A stretch of 64,000 nucleotides of DNA, taken from the NCBI GenBank assembly GCA_002083555.1, contig MSXN01000004.1, positions 124,001 through 188,000 of the forward strand, written 5' to 3'. This document shows positions 18,062 to 27,700 of this stretch, piece by piece. The notes beneath the pieces are model-generated. The model saw only the letters and a program-made list of their open reading frames with translations. It searched no databases and was not told the DNA's origin. The position numbers and the translations under genes were made by a program. This DNA comes from Nitrospira sp. ST-bin5. Its GTDB lineage: Bacteria > Nitrospirota > Nitrospiria > Nitrospirales > Nitrospiraceae. Position 1 is the stretch's first letter; each line of letters starts with the position of its first letter.

Positions 18062-18910
18062 GTGATAGTGGGCCGGCCGGCACGAAGACTCCTGCTCTTC
18101 GCCGGCCTCTTCGGCTGGGTCGTCCTCAGCACCGTGGCCGTTTGCCTCGCTGAAACCGAGGACATTCCTCCGCAGCCGCCTGTTCAGGCGGCTGCGCTCC
18201 ACCTTATCGAACTGAAATCCGGCCGCGTGTTGTTCACGAAAAATGCGGCCCAGCCGCTCCCTCCCGCCAGCCTGACGAAGATCATGACAGCGGTCGTGGC
18301 GCTAAACGGCGCGTCGCTCTACGATGAGGTTCGAATCGATGCCCGCGCCGTGCACTACCGCTCGTCTCTGAAGCTCCGCCGAGGAGAGCGGTTTCTGCTC
18401 CGCGATCTACTGGCTGCCATGCTCGTCACCAGCGCCAACGATGCCTGCCAGGCGATCGCCTGGCATATCGGAGGGACGCCCGCTCGCTTCGTCGAGAAAA
18501 TGAATGTGCACGCCAAAGCATTGGGACTGACTCGTACTCATTTCACTAACCCTTGTGGATTCGATGCGCCCGGCCACGTTTCCACCGCGGAAGATCTGAC
18601 TACACTCACCGAGGCGGCCCTGCAGATCCCTGAATTCTCCATGATGGTGCGAACCGTCGAACGCGAGATCGCGACCGTGGACGGAAGCCGCCGCATTCAT
18701 CTCTACAGCACCAATCAACTGCTGCTCGATCCCGATGTGACGGGCGTGAAAACCGGATTCACCAACAAAGCCGGGCGCTGCTTGATCGCCAGTATGTTCA
18801 AAGACGGCCATCAATTGCTGCTCGTGGGATTGAATGTCAAAGATCGCTGGGAACAGGCCCCTCGCCTACTGCGGTACGGTCAAGCGGTGATGAGAACGGG
18901 GCAGGAATAA
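18062..18910 (+). CDS. D-alanyl-D-alanine carboxypeptidase (S11 family)
   Basis: 282 residues, GTG start one base after the previous stop; the ribosome binding site is poor, so translation is probably coupled. Signal peptide at about 9-30. The three active-site motifs are present: SLTK (SxxK), SAND (SxN) and KTG in VTGVKTGFTNKAG. It removes the terminal D-Ala from peptidoglycan stem peptides. At 282 residues it stops after the catalytic domain, without the C-terminal beta domain and membrane-anchoring helix of PBP5-type enzymes, so it should be soluble in the periplasm or held by an uncleaved leader. Confidence 0.92.
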   Translation: MIVGRPARRLLLFAGLFGWVVLSTVAVCLAETEDIPPQPPVQAAALHLIELKSGRVLFTKNAAQPLPPASLTKIMTAVVALNGASLYDEVRIDARAVHYRSSLKLRRGERFLLRDLLAAMLVTSANDACQAIAWHIGGTPARFVEKMNVHAKALGLTRTHFTNPCGFDAPGHVSTAEDLTTLTEAALQIPEFSMMVRTVEREIATVDGSRRIHLYSTNQLLLDPDVTGVKTGFTNKAGRCLIASMFKDGHQLLLVGLNVKDRWEQAPRLLRYGQAVMRTGQE

Positions 18911-18919
18911 GACGCTCGG

Positions 18920-20326
18920 TTACTGCCGGTCGACCCGGCGGAGATAGGCATCGCGAAGATTTTGCTGGGCGAGCGCATAGTTTGGGGCAAGCCTGACGGC
19001 GATGCGGAATTCTTCGATGGCCGGGTCCCACTCGCCACGCCGGGAGAGGGCATAGCCAAGATTATTATGCGGTCTGGCCTTACGCGGCGATTTCGCAACT
19101 GAGTCGGACCACAGCAGGACCGGGTCGCGATAGAGGGCATTCCGCTGTACGGTTGCCGCACAGAGTGTCGCCACGGCGGCGAGTCCGATTGCGACTGCAC
19201 TGATGTGAACCAGGCTGGGCCGTGTTAGTGCGGTCGAGAGTCGATGGATGAGGAATGTGCCCAACACGGTGGCTGCCAGCAGAATGCCGAACGAGGCCAG
19301 ATAGAGATTGCGCTCGCTCAAGAGATCATTGCGCGGAATGAGACCGGTCGGAAGCAACTGCAGGACAAACCATGCGATGCCGAACGAGAAAAGTGGGAGT
19401 CGTGGCACCGCGATAACGCCGGCAATGGCCACTGCCCCCCACAGGAACAGCTCAAGAGGAAGCGGCCATTGAGAGAGGGTGTGGAACAGCGGTAGATCAT
19501 GGTCGAAGTTCAACTGCCAAGGACATATGAAGAGCAGCAATGCATAGCTGGCGGCGTGGAGTTCACTCAAGGCATTCTCCCAGAGGGGGCGTATATTCAG
19601 GCTGAACTGAGCCAAATCAGCATAACGCGGATGATGCCAGGCCAGAACGCCGGCAGCCAGGACGCCAAACCAGAAGGGCAGATGATCGGATATAATCGCG
19701 GCGCGCAGCTCCGCTCCCCTGAGCCGGCGCACCACCACGTCCCACAACAGCAGCGCCAGCGGAAAGGTAACGGCCGGCTCCTTCGATGCGACGGACAGAA
19801 TGAAGCAGAGCAGTGCGCCAACCCGATAGCGCCGCCGAATGAGATGACCACTTGTCTCCTCCGACGCTTTGATGTAGAGGAAGAGCGCCAGCAGATACCA
19901 GAAGGCCATGAGACCGGACGCGCGGCCTGAAATGTAGGTGACGGTTTCCGTCTGGATCGGGTGGGTTAGAAACAGCAGTGCGGTCCACACCGGAACCAGC
20001 CTGGTCTCCTCCGTAACGGTCCGCGCGAGAATCCGGTACACAAGGGCCCCGGATCCCAGATGCAGGAGCAGATTCAGCACATGATACCCGGCGGGAGACG
20101 TCTCGAAGAGGCGGCGATCCACAAAATATGTTGCATACAACACGGGCCGAACCATATGGTCGAGATGACTGACAAAAATCTCCCAGCGGTCGAGATGCGG
20201 ATTGGCAAGAATGGTCGGGCGGTCGTCGAAGTGAAAGTCTCCTGAGAACGCCGTAACATAGGTCAGACCGGCGACCAGCAGGATAGAAAACAGCAGTTTG
20301 CCTTGGAGATGCGTCGAGCAGTTCAC
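18920..20326 (-). CDS. TMTC-like membrane glycosyltransferase with TPR tail
   Basis: About 468 residues from a GTG at 20326; a TTG at 20395 would add 23 residues but overlaps the divergent gene, so the start is uncertain. Around ten hydrophobic segments make it a polytopic GT-C enzyme. The first loop carries FSGDFHFDDRPTILANPHL, the acidic motif expected of the catalytic loop in TMTC/DUF1736-type mannosyltransferases. LTHPIQTETVTYISGR is also typical. The last 70 residues hold TPR units (ARPHNNLGYALSRRGEWDPA). Such enzymes transfer lipid-linked sugars to exported proteins. Sugar and acceptor unknown. Confidence 0.8.
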   Translation of the reverse strand: MNCSTHLQGKLLFSILLVAGLTYVTAFSGDFHFDDRPTILANPHLDRWEIFVSHLDHMVRPVLYATYFVDRRLFETSPAGYHVLNLLLHLGSGALVYRILARTVTEETRLVPVWTALLFLTHPIQTETVTYISGRASGLMAFWYLLALFLYIKASEETSGHLIRRRYRVGALLCFILSVASKEPAVTFPLALLLWDVVVRRLRGAELRAAIISDHLPFWFGVLAAGVLAWHHPRYADLAQFSLNIRPLWENALSELHAASYALLLFICPWQLNFDHDLPLFHTLSQWPLPLELFLWGAVAIAGVIAVPRLPLFSFGIAWFVLQLLPTGLIPRNDLLSERNLYLASFGILLAATVLGTFLIHRLSTALTRPSLVHISAVAIGLAAVATLCAATVQRNALYRDPVLLWSDSVAKSPRKARPHNNLGYALSRRGEWDPAIEEFRIAVRLAPNYALAQQNLRDAYLRRVDRQ

Positions 20327-20383
20327 GGTGGCGGCAAGCGTACTCTTTTGCCGCGCCTGAGTACACAGAGAGGAGTGACACGC

Positions 20384-21151
20384 ATGTGGCGTCAAACATT
20401 CAACAGATGGGTCACATCAAGACTATCTTCCAGCGTTCAGCCGTCGGCCAGGGATCGGCCGACGGGTCGGATCATGGCCGTCGGCCTGCTGAGCGTCACG
20501 CTGCTTCTGACCCTGCTCAATGCCCCGGCAGGCGCAGCCGGCCCCTGTACATGCAAAGATCTCGACAAAATCAAAGAAAACCTTGATAGAGCCGCCACTT
20601 CAGAAGAAATCTGGAAATACATCTTCGCATGGGCCAGAGAAACCTACCGGGATGTTGACCTTCCCAAAACCAATGACGATCTAAACCAGAAGTTTGTCCA
20701 ATTGAAGAACGCCCCTGCATCCAAATGGTACGACCTCATCAAGGAAGGGCCGGTCAAAGAGAAGAAAAGCCTGAGGAAAGTCGCCGGACTCAGTGAAAAG
20801 GGCGAGCCTGTCGTGGACGAGGATTTTCAGAGCAGTAACTGCGATGACATTATCGAGGCGGAAAAAGAGCACGAACGGAAACATAAAGATTTCTACCTGA
20901 GCTTCCCCCAGGTCTTCGACGTGCTGATGACCTCGCGGCTGCAGCGGTTGCGCGCAGAATCAGAGGTCGAATCCTATCGGGCACAGAAAACCTTCCTGGA
21001 GAAGAAATACGCGGATCTCAAGCTAAAATGCCTTCCCAAAGAAGACCCCAGCATCAAGCAGCAGTTGCAGAACGACGTGGCCCAGCGAGAACGGCTAAAC
21101 CAGGCGGAAAACCGAATCCGCATGCTCGGAGGGGGGCCGACGGGAAAATGA
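20384..21151 (+). CDS. Exported hypothetical protein with HExxH motif
   Basis: 255 residues from the ATG at 20384 (GAGGAG nine bases upstream). The hydrophobic export segment (about 31-51) ends at GAAGPCTC. The rest is highly charged and helical, ending in a coiled coil (AENRIRMLGG). Residues in EAEKEHERKHKDFY contain HERKH, an HExxH pattern that could bind zinc; a single helix like this can also arise by chance in charged sequence. Two cysteine pairs are likely to be oxidised. The HEAT-repeat gene follows 41 bases later, so the two are probably co-expressed. Family unrecognised. Confidence 0.7.
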   Translation: MWRQTFNRWVTSRLSSSVQPSARDRPTGRIMAVGLLSVTLLLTLLNAPAGAAGPCTCKDLDKIKENLDRAATSEEIWKYIFAWARETYRDVDLPKTNDDLNQKFVQLKNAPASKWYDLIKEGPVKEKKSLRKVAGLSEKGEPVVDEDFQSSNCDDIIEAEKEHERKHKDFYLSFPQVFDVLMTSRLQRLRAESEVESYRAQKTFLEKKYADLKLKCLPKEDPSIKQQLQNDVAQRERLNQAENRIRMLGGGPTGK

Positions 21152-21192
21152 TACGGCATATCGAATTCACGCACGTGTCAGGAGGCCACACC

Positions 21193-22398
21193 ATGAAGAC
21201 TTCGTGGGGATCCATAACGGCACTGAGTGCCGCGCTCATGTTCGGCAGTATCGGACTCGTCCCGCCGCCGGTTCAGGCGGCCGCTCCCGCTCCGTCACCC
21301 AAAGATGAAGCTGTCAGAAAATATGTCGACGGCTGTCAGGGCAAACCGGCGAAGGAAGCGGACTGCGAGAAGCTCAGAAAAACCGCCGTCGAAATTCTGA
21401 AAGAGGACTTGCTGACGCTGGGATCGTCGGCAAATCACGGCTTTCTGCTCAGTATTCTCCCTGTCTTCAAAATCGAGGAGGCCGAGTTGCGCGTGGCTGC
21501 AGCCGATGCCATCGGCATGATCGGCCCCCAGGATAGCGACGCGGAGCTTCTCGCCCCGCTCGCCAATGATCCGGTCCCGGAAGTCCGGAAAGCTGTGTCA
21601 CAGATGCTCTCCCACGGTAAAGGAAGCGAGCTCAGACTGCTGTCCCAGCGCACCATGACCTGGGCTGGAGGACACACCCCGGAGACCCCGACGGACCCCG
21701 GAAAATATTCGCTTCCGGTCGCTCCGGAGAGCACGTATCTCTATTACGCCAGTGCCGCCGCGCATGGCCAAGTGTCGTACATGACCAGAAAAGCCATGGA
21801 GCCGACAATGGCGTTCTTCAAGGGCAAGTCAAAACGAGGCCCGTTGAAACTTGAGGAATTCAATACGCTCTACCGGTACCAATTGAGCGATGAGCAGGAA
21901 GCCCGCGAGAGAATCTGGAAACAAACCAGCGATGAAAACAGTAAGCAGATAGAAGCTCTGCAAAAAGACACATCGAATCAGCAGGCCGCATTCGAAAAAA
22001 TTATGCAACTCCAGGCCGAGGTTCTGAATCAACGCCTGGTGGAGCAGAGCAATCAGTTTCGTCCGGACCTGTTCGCGTCCCCCACTGTATTCGTGCTGGA
22101 GGAACGCCTGATTGGCCAACGGAGCTACCCGACACGGTATGTTGTGCTCTACCAAGACAAGGCACTCAAGTCGACCGGATACCGGTTGTCGTGGATGACC
22201 GTGCCCGATGACGCGATCAAAGCGGCTCAAGCCGCTTCTCTGGTGCGCGAAAAAGAAGAAGAGGCCCGTAAGAAAGAAAACGAAGCCAATCGGAAACGCG
22301 CGGAAGAACTTCAAAGCCTGCAGAAGAAAAAAGACGAGCAGGAGAAAAAGAAGTTCAAGAAGGGCCAAGACGATCTCGAAAAAGCGCTGGGGTTCTAA
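21193..22398 (+). CDS. Exported HEAT-repeat/coiled-coil protein
   Basis: 401 residues from the ATG at 21193 with AGGAGG eight bases upstream. Signal peptide 1-28 (VQA/AA). Residues about 90-140 resemble HEAT-type repeats (ELRVAAADAIGMIGPQDSDAE, ELLAPLANDPVPEVRKAVSQM). A middle domain of mixed sequence follows (YPTRYVVLYQDKALKSTGYR). The last 60 residues are almost pure lysine/glutamate helix, a probable coiled coil. Likely periplasmic scaffold. Operon with the preceding HERKH protein. Function not known. Confidence 0.72.
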   Translation: MKTSWGSITALSAALMFGSIGLVPPPVQAAAPAPSPKDEAVRKYVDGCQGKPAKEADCEKLRKTAVEILKEDLLTLGSSANHGFLLSILPVFKIEEAELRVAAADAIGMIGPQDSDAELLAPLANDPVPEVRKAVSQMLSHGKGSELRLLSQRTMTWAGGHTPETPTDPGKYSLPVAPESTYLYYASAAAHGQVSYMTRKAMEPTMAFFKGKSKRGPLKLEEFNTLYRYQLSDEQEARERIWKQTSDENSKQIEALQKDTSNQQAAFEKIMQLQAEVLNQRLVEQSNQFRPDLFASPTVFVLEERLIGQRSYPTRYVVLYQDKALKSTGYRLSWMTVPDDAIKAAQAASLVREKEEEARKKENEANRKRAEELQSLQKKKDEQEKKKFKKGQDDLEKALGF

Positions 22399-22539
22399 CC
22401 GCCAGCCATCTGCTCCACCAACCGATGGCGTCCCATTTCGCCGGATAACCTTGGCTCATCCATCGATTGACTAGTATGAGGGAGGGAAATAACCGGCAGG
22501 GATGATTCCCTTCCCTCACCTCAACAGGTCCGTCTCAAC

Positions 22540-23088
22540 ATGCCAAACAACCCTTCTCTCAAGACCACACGACTGCTCCTCCGGCCGTTTCAACTCTCGG
22601 ACGCTCCCAACGTACAGCGACTCGCGGGGGCCAAGGAAGTTGCCGCAGGCACATTCCTTCCCCACCCCTATGAAGTCGGCATGGCCGAGCAATGGATCGC
22701 GGATCAGGAGCGAGCCCATGAGGGAGGTACCGCCGTCAGCTTCGCCATTACTCTTACGGACGATGCGACGTTTATCGGATCCATCGGCCTGGACATTGTC
22801 CAGAGCCACCGGCACGCGCGGCTCAGCTACTGGCTCGGCCTTCCCTACTGGAATCAGGGCTACGCCACCGAGGCCGTGCGCGCGGTCCTGCGCTACGGCT
22901 TTCTGCAACTGAATCTGCACCGGATCTACAGCCCGCATTTTCAGGGCAACGCGGCATCAGGGCGAGTTCTGCAGAAAGTGGGGATGACCTACGAAGGCCG
23001 GATGCGTGAGCACTACGTCCGCTTCGGCAGGTTTGTCGATCTCGAACTCTACGGCATGCTCCAGCGGGAATTCACCGACAGAACCTGA
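22540..23088 (+). CDS. GNAT N-acetyltransferase, RimJ/RimL type
   Basis: 182 residues. The order is typical of RimJ/RimL enzymes: LKTTRLLLRPFQLSDAPNVQ at the start, IGSIGLDIVQSHRHARLSYW, the acetyl-CoA motif LPYWNQGYATEAVRAVLRYGF and the final NAASGRVLQKVGM-YEG. Such enzymes acetylate N-termini of ribosomal proteins or small substrates. The ribosome binding site is weak. It stands alone, convergent with the beta-barrel gene. Confidence 0.92.
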   Translation: MPNNPSLKTTRLLLRPFQLSDAPNVQRLAGAKEVAAGTFLPHPYEVGMAEQWIADQERAHEGGTAVSFAITLTDDATFIGSIGLDIVQSHRHARLSYWLGLPYWNQGYATEAVRAVLRYGFLQLNLHRIYSPHFQGNAASGRVLQKVGMTYEGRMREHYVRFGRFVDLELYGMLQREFTDRT

Positions 23089-23116
23089 GAGTAACTATCC
23101 CGCCGAAACGAACCTG

Positions 23117-24706
23117 CTAGTAAAACGTGTAGACCAACAATCCATTGACCTGAATCCGCATATAGATGCTGGCGATCTGCGTATAGTCCGCCATCACCTT
23201 GAAGAGCCAAGGCTTGGAAATATGTTTGGTATAGGCCATGTGCACATCGCCGCCGATGCGGAACAGGGCTGACTTCGTCGCCTCATCGATATATTGGAGA
23301 GCGGGACCGGCGGCAACATAGAGCTCGTCCTTGTTCTCCATACTATAGGTCGCCGCCAGCCGGGGGATTTGATTGATAAACACCTGCGGACTGAAGTACC
23401 CCCCTGCGAACGGCTCCCGCTGGCTCGGCTGTAATCCCCCCTGATTCTCCCCGTAGTGAGTGAGATAGAAAAGATATTCGCCGGCGATTTCCCAGTTGTC
23501 CTGCTGCCAGAGCTGCAACGATAATTTGGTATCTACCCCCACCTGATCGTTCGACTTCACCTGTTCCGCCGTCACCCATCCGACAAAGGGCGTCACGGTC
23601 ACATGCAACGCGGCCACGTCGAACGCCACTTCACTGTAGAACTGTGTTGATCGAGCCAGCCCGATCAGCTGGCCCGAGGAGGCGCGCGAACCAGCGAGAG
23701 CCGCAAACGAATCGTACCGGAACTCCCGCTTGACTCCTGGACGAATGGACAACGATTGTCCGTCGTAGGCGTATTCAAACTTATAGGCCAGGCCATCGCC
23801 GCGCGGTGCGCCATGATATTCTAGGACCGCATCGAATCGATTCGACGGATTGAATCGCACTTGATTGCCCAGGGAGAGATAGGCACCGGAGCGATTCTCT
23901 GATGAGTTCCAGAAATGCTCCGCGCCGACCTCTACTTTGGTCGTCGTAAACGGCGTGATATCGAACTTGCCGCGCGTGCCCATCCGGAACCCGTACAACT
24001 CATAGGGCTTCTCCGGCTGAGCTAGCATCCCCATCACCCCTTCGACAGCCGGCTCCCGTCCCTTCGACATATCCTGGCGAAGCGCCGTCAGATCTCCCGA
24101 TTCGCGCTTCGTCTGCTGCCGGGCCAGATTGGCGTGATACAAGGCCAGATCGTTCTGGCCGAGCCAGGCATAGGCTTTGGCCAGGCCCCGATGGGCTTCG
24201 GCATTGCGCGGCTGCGCGTCCAACACCTTGTCGTACTGCGCGACCGCCTCCTGACTGGTGTCTTTATGCCTGGCCAGATGCGTCGCATACCGGAGCCGCG
24301 CCGCCGGATCGTTCTTTCGCTTCAAGCCCATCCGGTAATACTTCAGCATGTCTTTCTCGCGATAGGCGTAGCGCGACCATTCCAGCGCCCGCGCTTGCGC
24401 AAACGCGATGTCGGCATCGTCGTCCCAGCGGGCGAGATACCGGTCGAACTGTTCGATGGCCTTATCCTTTAGCCCCTGTTTCTCGTAGGCGACGCCCAGA
24501 CTCCGCATGGCTTCACGGTTGCCCGGATCACGCTCGACGACCTTTTCGAAGGCTTCGATCGCCGCCTTGTAGTTTTCAATCTCCAGACTCGAACGGCCCC
24601 TGGACATATACCAGGACTCCACAAAATCATCGGCCCCCGCCTGACCGGCAGCCCAGAACGAGATGAAAAAGAGCACACTCAGAGTACACAACCGGCAACC
24701 CCACAT
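23117..24706 (-). CDS. TPR/beta-barrel outer-membrane protein (BcsC-like)
   Basis: 529 residues from the ATG at 24706, 13 bases after the synthase stop. Signal peptide 1-26 (AAGQAGA/DD). Residues 30-210 hold about five TPR units (YKAAIEAFEKVVERDPGNRE, KAIEQFDRYLARWDDDAD). Residues 240-529 are alternating aromatic strands ending in YTFY, the terminal-aromatic pattern of an outer-membrane barrel. This is a compact version of BcsC/AlgE-AlgK-type exporters: TPRs in the periplasm, barrel in the outer membrane, conducting the polymer made by the synthase upstream. It is about half the size of enterobacterial BcsC. Confidence 0.82.
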   Translation of the reverse strand: MWGCRLCTLSVLFFISFWAAGQAGADDFVESWYMSRGRSSLEIENYKAAIEAFEKVVERDPGNREAMRSLGVAYEKQGLKDKAIEQFDRYLARWDDDADIAFAQARALEWSRYAYREKDMLKYYRMGLKRKNDPAARLRYATHLARHKDTSQEAVAQYDKVLDAQPRNAEAHRGLAKAYAWLGQNDLALYHANLARQQTKRESGDLTALRQDMSKGREPAVEGVMGMLAQPEKPYELYGFRMGTRGKFDITPFTTTKVEVGAEHFWNSSENRSGAYLSLGNQVRFNPSNRFDAVLEYHGAPRGDGLAYKFEYAYDGQSLSIRPGVKREFRYDSFAALAGSRASSGQLIGLARSTQFYSEVAFDVAALHVTVTPFVGWVTAEQVKSNDQVGVDTKLSLQLWQQDNWEIAGEYLFYLTHYGENQGGLQPSQREPFAGGYFSPQVFINQIPRLAATYSMENKDELYVAAGPALQYIDEATKSALFRIGGDVHMAYTKHISKPWLFKVMADYTQIASIYMRIQVNGLLVYTFY

Positions 24707-24719
24707 ACCTGACACCTTT

Positions 24720-27700
24720 CTATTGCTGAGAGATCGAATGATCGGACACAGTTGCAGGCCGTATTCCGGCCCGCCAGATCCAGAGCCAGCGTCGTCGAAC
24801 ATACAGGGGCTCATACCGCCCCTTCTCCTCACCCATCAACCAAGGACCAGCGGACTCGGCGGGTCGCCCGAACAGCAGCACACCCATGCCATGGGAGGAA
24901 CGATCGCGCACCAGCCCCCACTGTCTGGCGTGACCGATCTGGATTCGCACGGGAACCAGATACCGACGGCGGGGAATCCGGCGCCGCCTGGTGACCGGCG
25001 CCTTCAACGACCGGCAGAATCCCGCAAACAAATGTCCGGCCATCAGCAGCGGACTGCGCACGCGCGTGTCATGCGCCTGCTCCCAGGTCGCCGGATCACC
25101 GAACAGGTTGACCACAAGCCACTGCCGCTGCGCTGCCTGCATATCGAGAAACTCCGCCCCGCAGCGAATCGCCGTTCCGGGCAGCATCTCGTGATACAGC
25201 ACCCGCGCCCGGCAGGTCATCGGCGTCCGTCCCTGCAACGTCACTTCAAACGTGTCCGGAATCGGATCTGCGGACGTCGTGAGGAACGATAGCCCCGACA
25301 GACTCACGTCATCCGTCACCGCCGGGCACTGAAACCCCTGCGCCGCCAACGTACAGTCGAACCGCCGGCCGACTCGCTCTTCCCCCCTCCGCTGCGGCCG
25401 CTCCCACGCCATGCTCAAACCGATGAGCAGCGTCACCAGATTCACCCCGGCCCAACTGAGGTTGAAGAAATAGGCGTCCTTTTCGATTCCGAAGAACCAG
25501 AATTCCCACAGCCCCTTGGCAATCGCCCCCAGGGTGATCACCGTGGCGGCCAACAGACTCAACGACGACCGCCAATCGAACGTCCGGCTGGCCGACGTGA
25601 TCCCCTTCGGAGTCACCTTGAACCCCAGCCGCTTCGGCAGGAAGAGATCGAACATCGAACGAAAGAGCGGAAACACGACCGTCGCCTCATAAGTCGACGA
25701 CCAGAACAGCCGCGGCCATCCCGGCAACAGCACCGAGGACAACAACGGCAGCATCAGCATAAACGGCAACACATAGGCGACCAGGATCGACACATCGGAG
25801 AGGATCGGATGGAGATGAAACAAGAGAAAATAGAGCGGCGTAATCCAGAACACGACGCGGGCCAGGGGAAACAGAAAATAATATAAGGAGGCGAAGTAAC
25901 CCACCCGATGCCGCAGGGACAGCCCCCGACAGAAGAGCGGGTTGTCCTTCAAGAAGATCTGCAGGCACCCGAGCATCCAGCGCCGGCGCTGGACGATATA
26001 CGACGAGAGGTTTTCCGCCGTCAGTCCCACGGCCAGATCTTTATCGACGAAGGCGGACTTCCACCCCTTGGCATGCAGATGCTGGCTGGTGTGGATATCC
26101 TCGGTAATGCTCATCAGATTGAAGCCGTTTACCTCCTGAATCGCCGTCCGCCGGAACACAGCCCCGCTGCCGACGAAGAACGCTCCCCCCCAATGATGTC
26201 GCCGTCCCTGAATGGCATGATTGAAGAGATCCTGCTCGTTGGGAATCCGGACTCCGGTGCCGAGCGCCCGCTGAAAAATGTCCTGATTGTAGAAATGGTG
26301 CGGCGTCTGGACAAACCCCATGCGCGGATCGGCAAAGTACGGCACCGTCTCGGCCAGAAACGTCGAGACTGGAATATGATCGGTGTCGAAGACGACGATC
26401 AACTCGCCGTCGGTCCGGGACAGGGCCTGGTTCAAATTACCCGCCTTGGCATGCCGCTTCGGTCCTTGGAAATAGGTCGCGCCATACCGCTCTGCAAGGG
26501 TGCGCACGTCGTCCCGATGACTGTCGTCCAGAACGAAGATCTGCTTGTTGGCGTAGGTAATCGCCGCAGCGCCGATCAACGTCTTTTCAAGAATCTCGCA
26601 GGACTCTGAATAGATCGGGATCAGGATATCGACCGACGGCTGGAAGTCCGTCGTAACCGGAGGCGCGCTGGCTGCGGCGGATTTCCGGCCCACTCCGACT
26701 TGCACGAGCAGGAGGGCCACCGTCGAGAAGGCATAGAGTTCCGCGCACCAGAGCGACAGGCTGATGAACGGCCCGCCGGCCTCGACCCAATTCAACGTCT
26801 CGTGCGCGCGCCAGTCGAGGTACCGCACGCAGAGGGCAAACCCGCAGGCCAGAAACGCCACCTTCAAGACCCAGTGCCATCGAGCCAGGAGAAAGAGCAC
26901 CAGCGTGACGGCCACCAGCTCCCACGCGAAATGCGCCGAAAATCCCGCCACATCGAACGGGCGCAAGAACGCGAAGTACTCGTCGTATCGCCTGACCTGA
27001 TCCAGTTCGACCGCCCGATCGAACCAGAGCCAGTTGTGTAAATAGTAGGGTGTACTCTTGCCGGCCAGAGCATTGGCATGGAGCAGCGGCAACTTCAGTT
27101 CGGACAACCGCCGGGCCAGTTCCGGCAGTTCCTGAGATGCCAGCGCATGCACGGTCGCATACAGCGGTAGCCCTTCAAGCGTCGAATGCGGCTCACCCGT
27201 GACCCTGTAGCGATCGACGAACTTCCCGCGCGCCTTCCACTCAACCCAGAAGAAGCCCAGCATCTTTTCACGAAGGTTCGACTCTGAACGGCCGAACCAC
27301 TTGGCATCCAACGCCACGCGCCAAAAGATCGGGAAGGCATCGTAACTGAACTCCGCCGCCGGTCCTGACTTGGGATGCATCATGACCAACCGGCCGGAGG
27401 TTGTGTCGAGATAGACCAGTTCGGGCGGAAGCGAGACCTGCCGGACATCGTAGAGCCAATGCAGGACGGCATAGGAACTGTCGATCAGCTTCCGCCAGTC
27501 ATGGGTACGATCGACGGAGGCGAAGACTTCATAGGCATAGGGCGCAAGGTAGGCCACATGGATCGTCGGATAGGCTTCATGCACCGCCCAGTTTCCCGCT
27601 GTGACATAGGAACCGCTGCTCAGATGCAGCACCTCGAGATCCCAGATGGAGTACAGGATCGCGAGAGCCTCCTGCTCATAGCGAGGCACCTCGAACCGGC

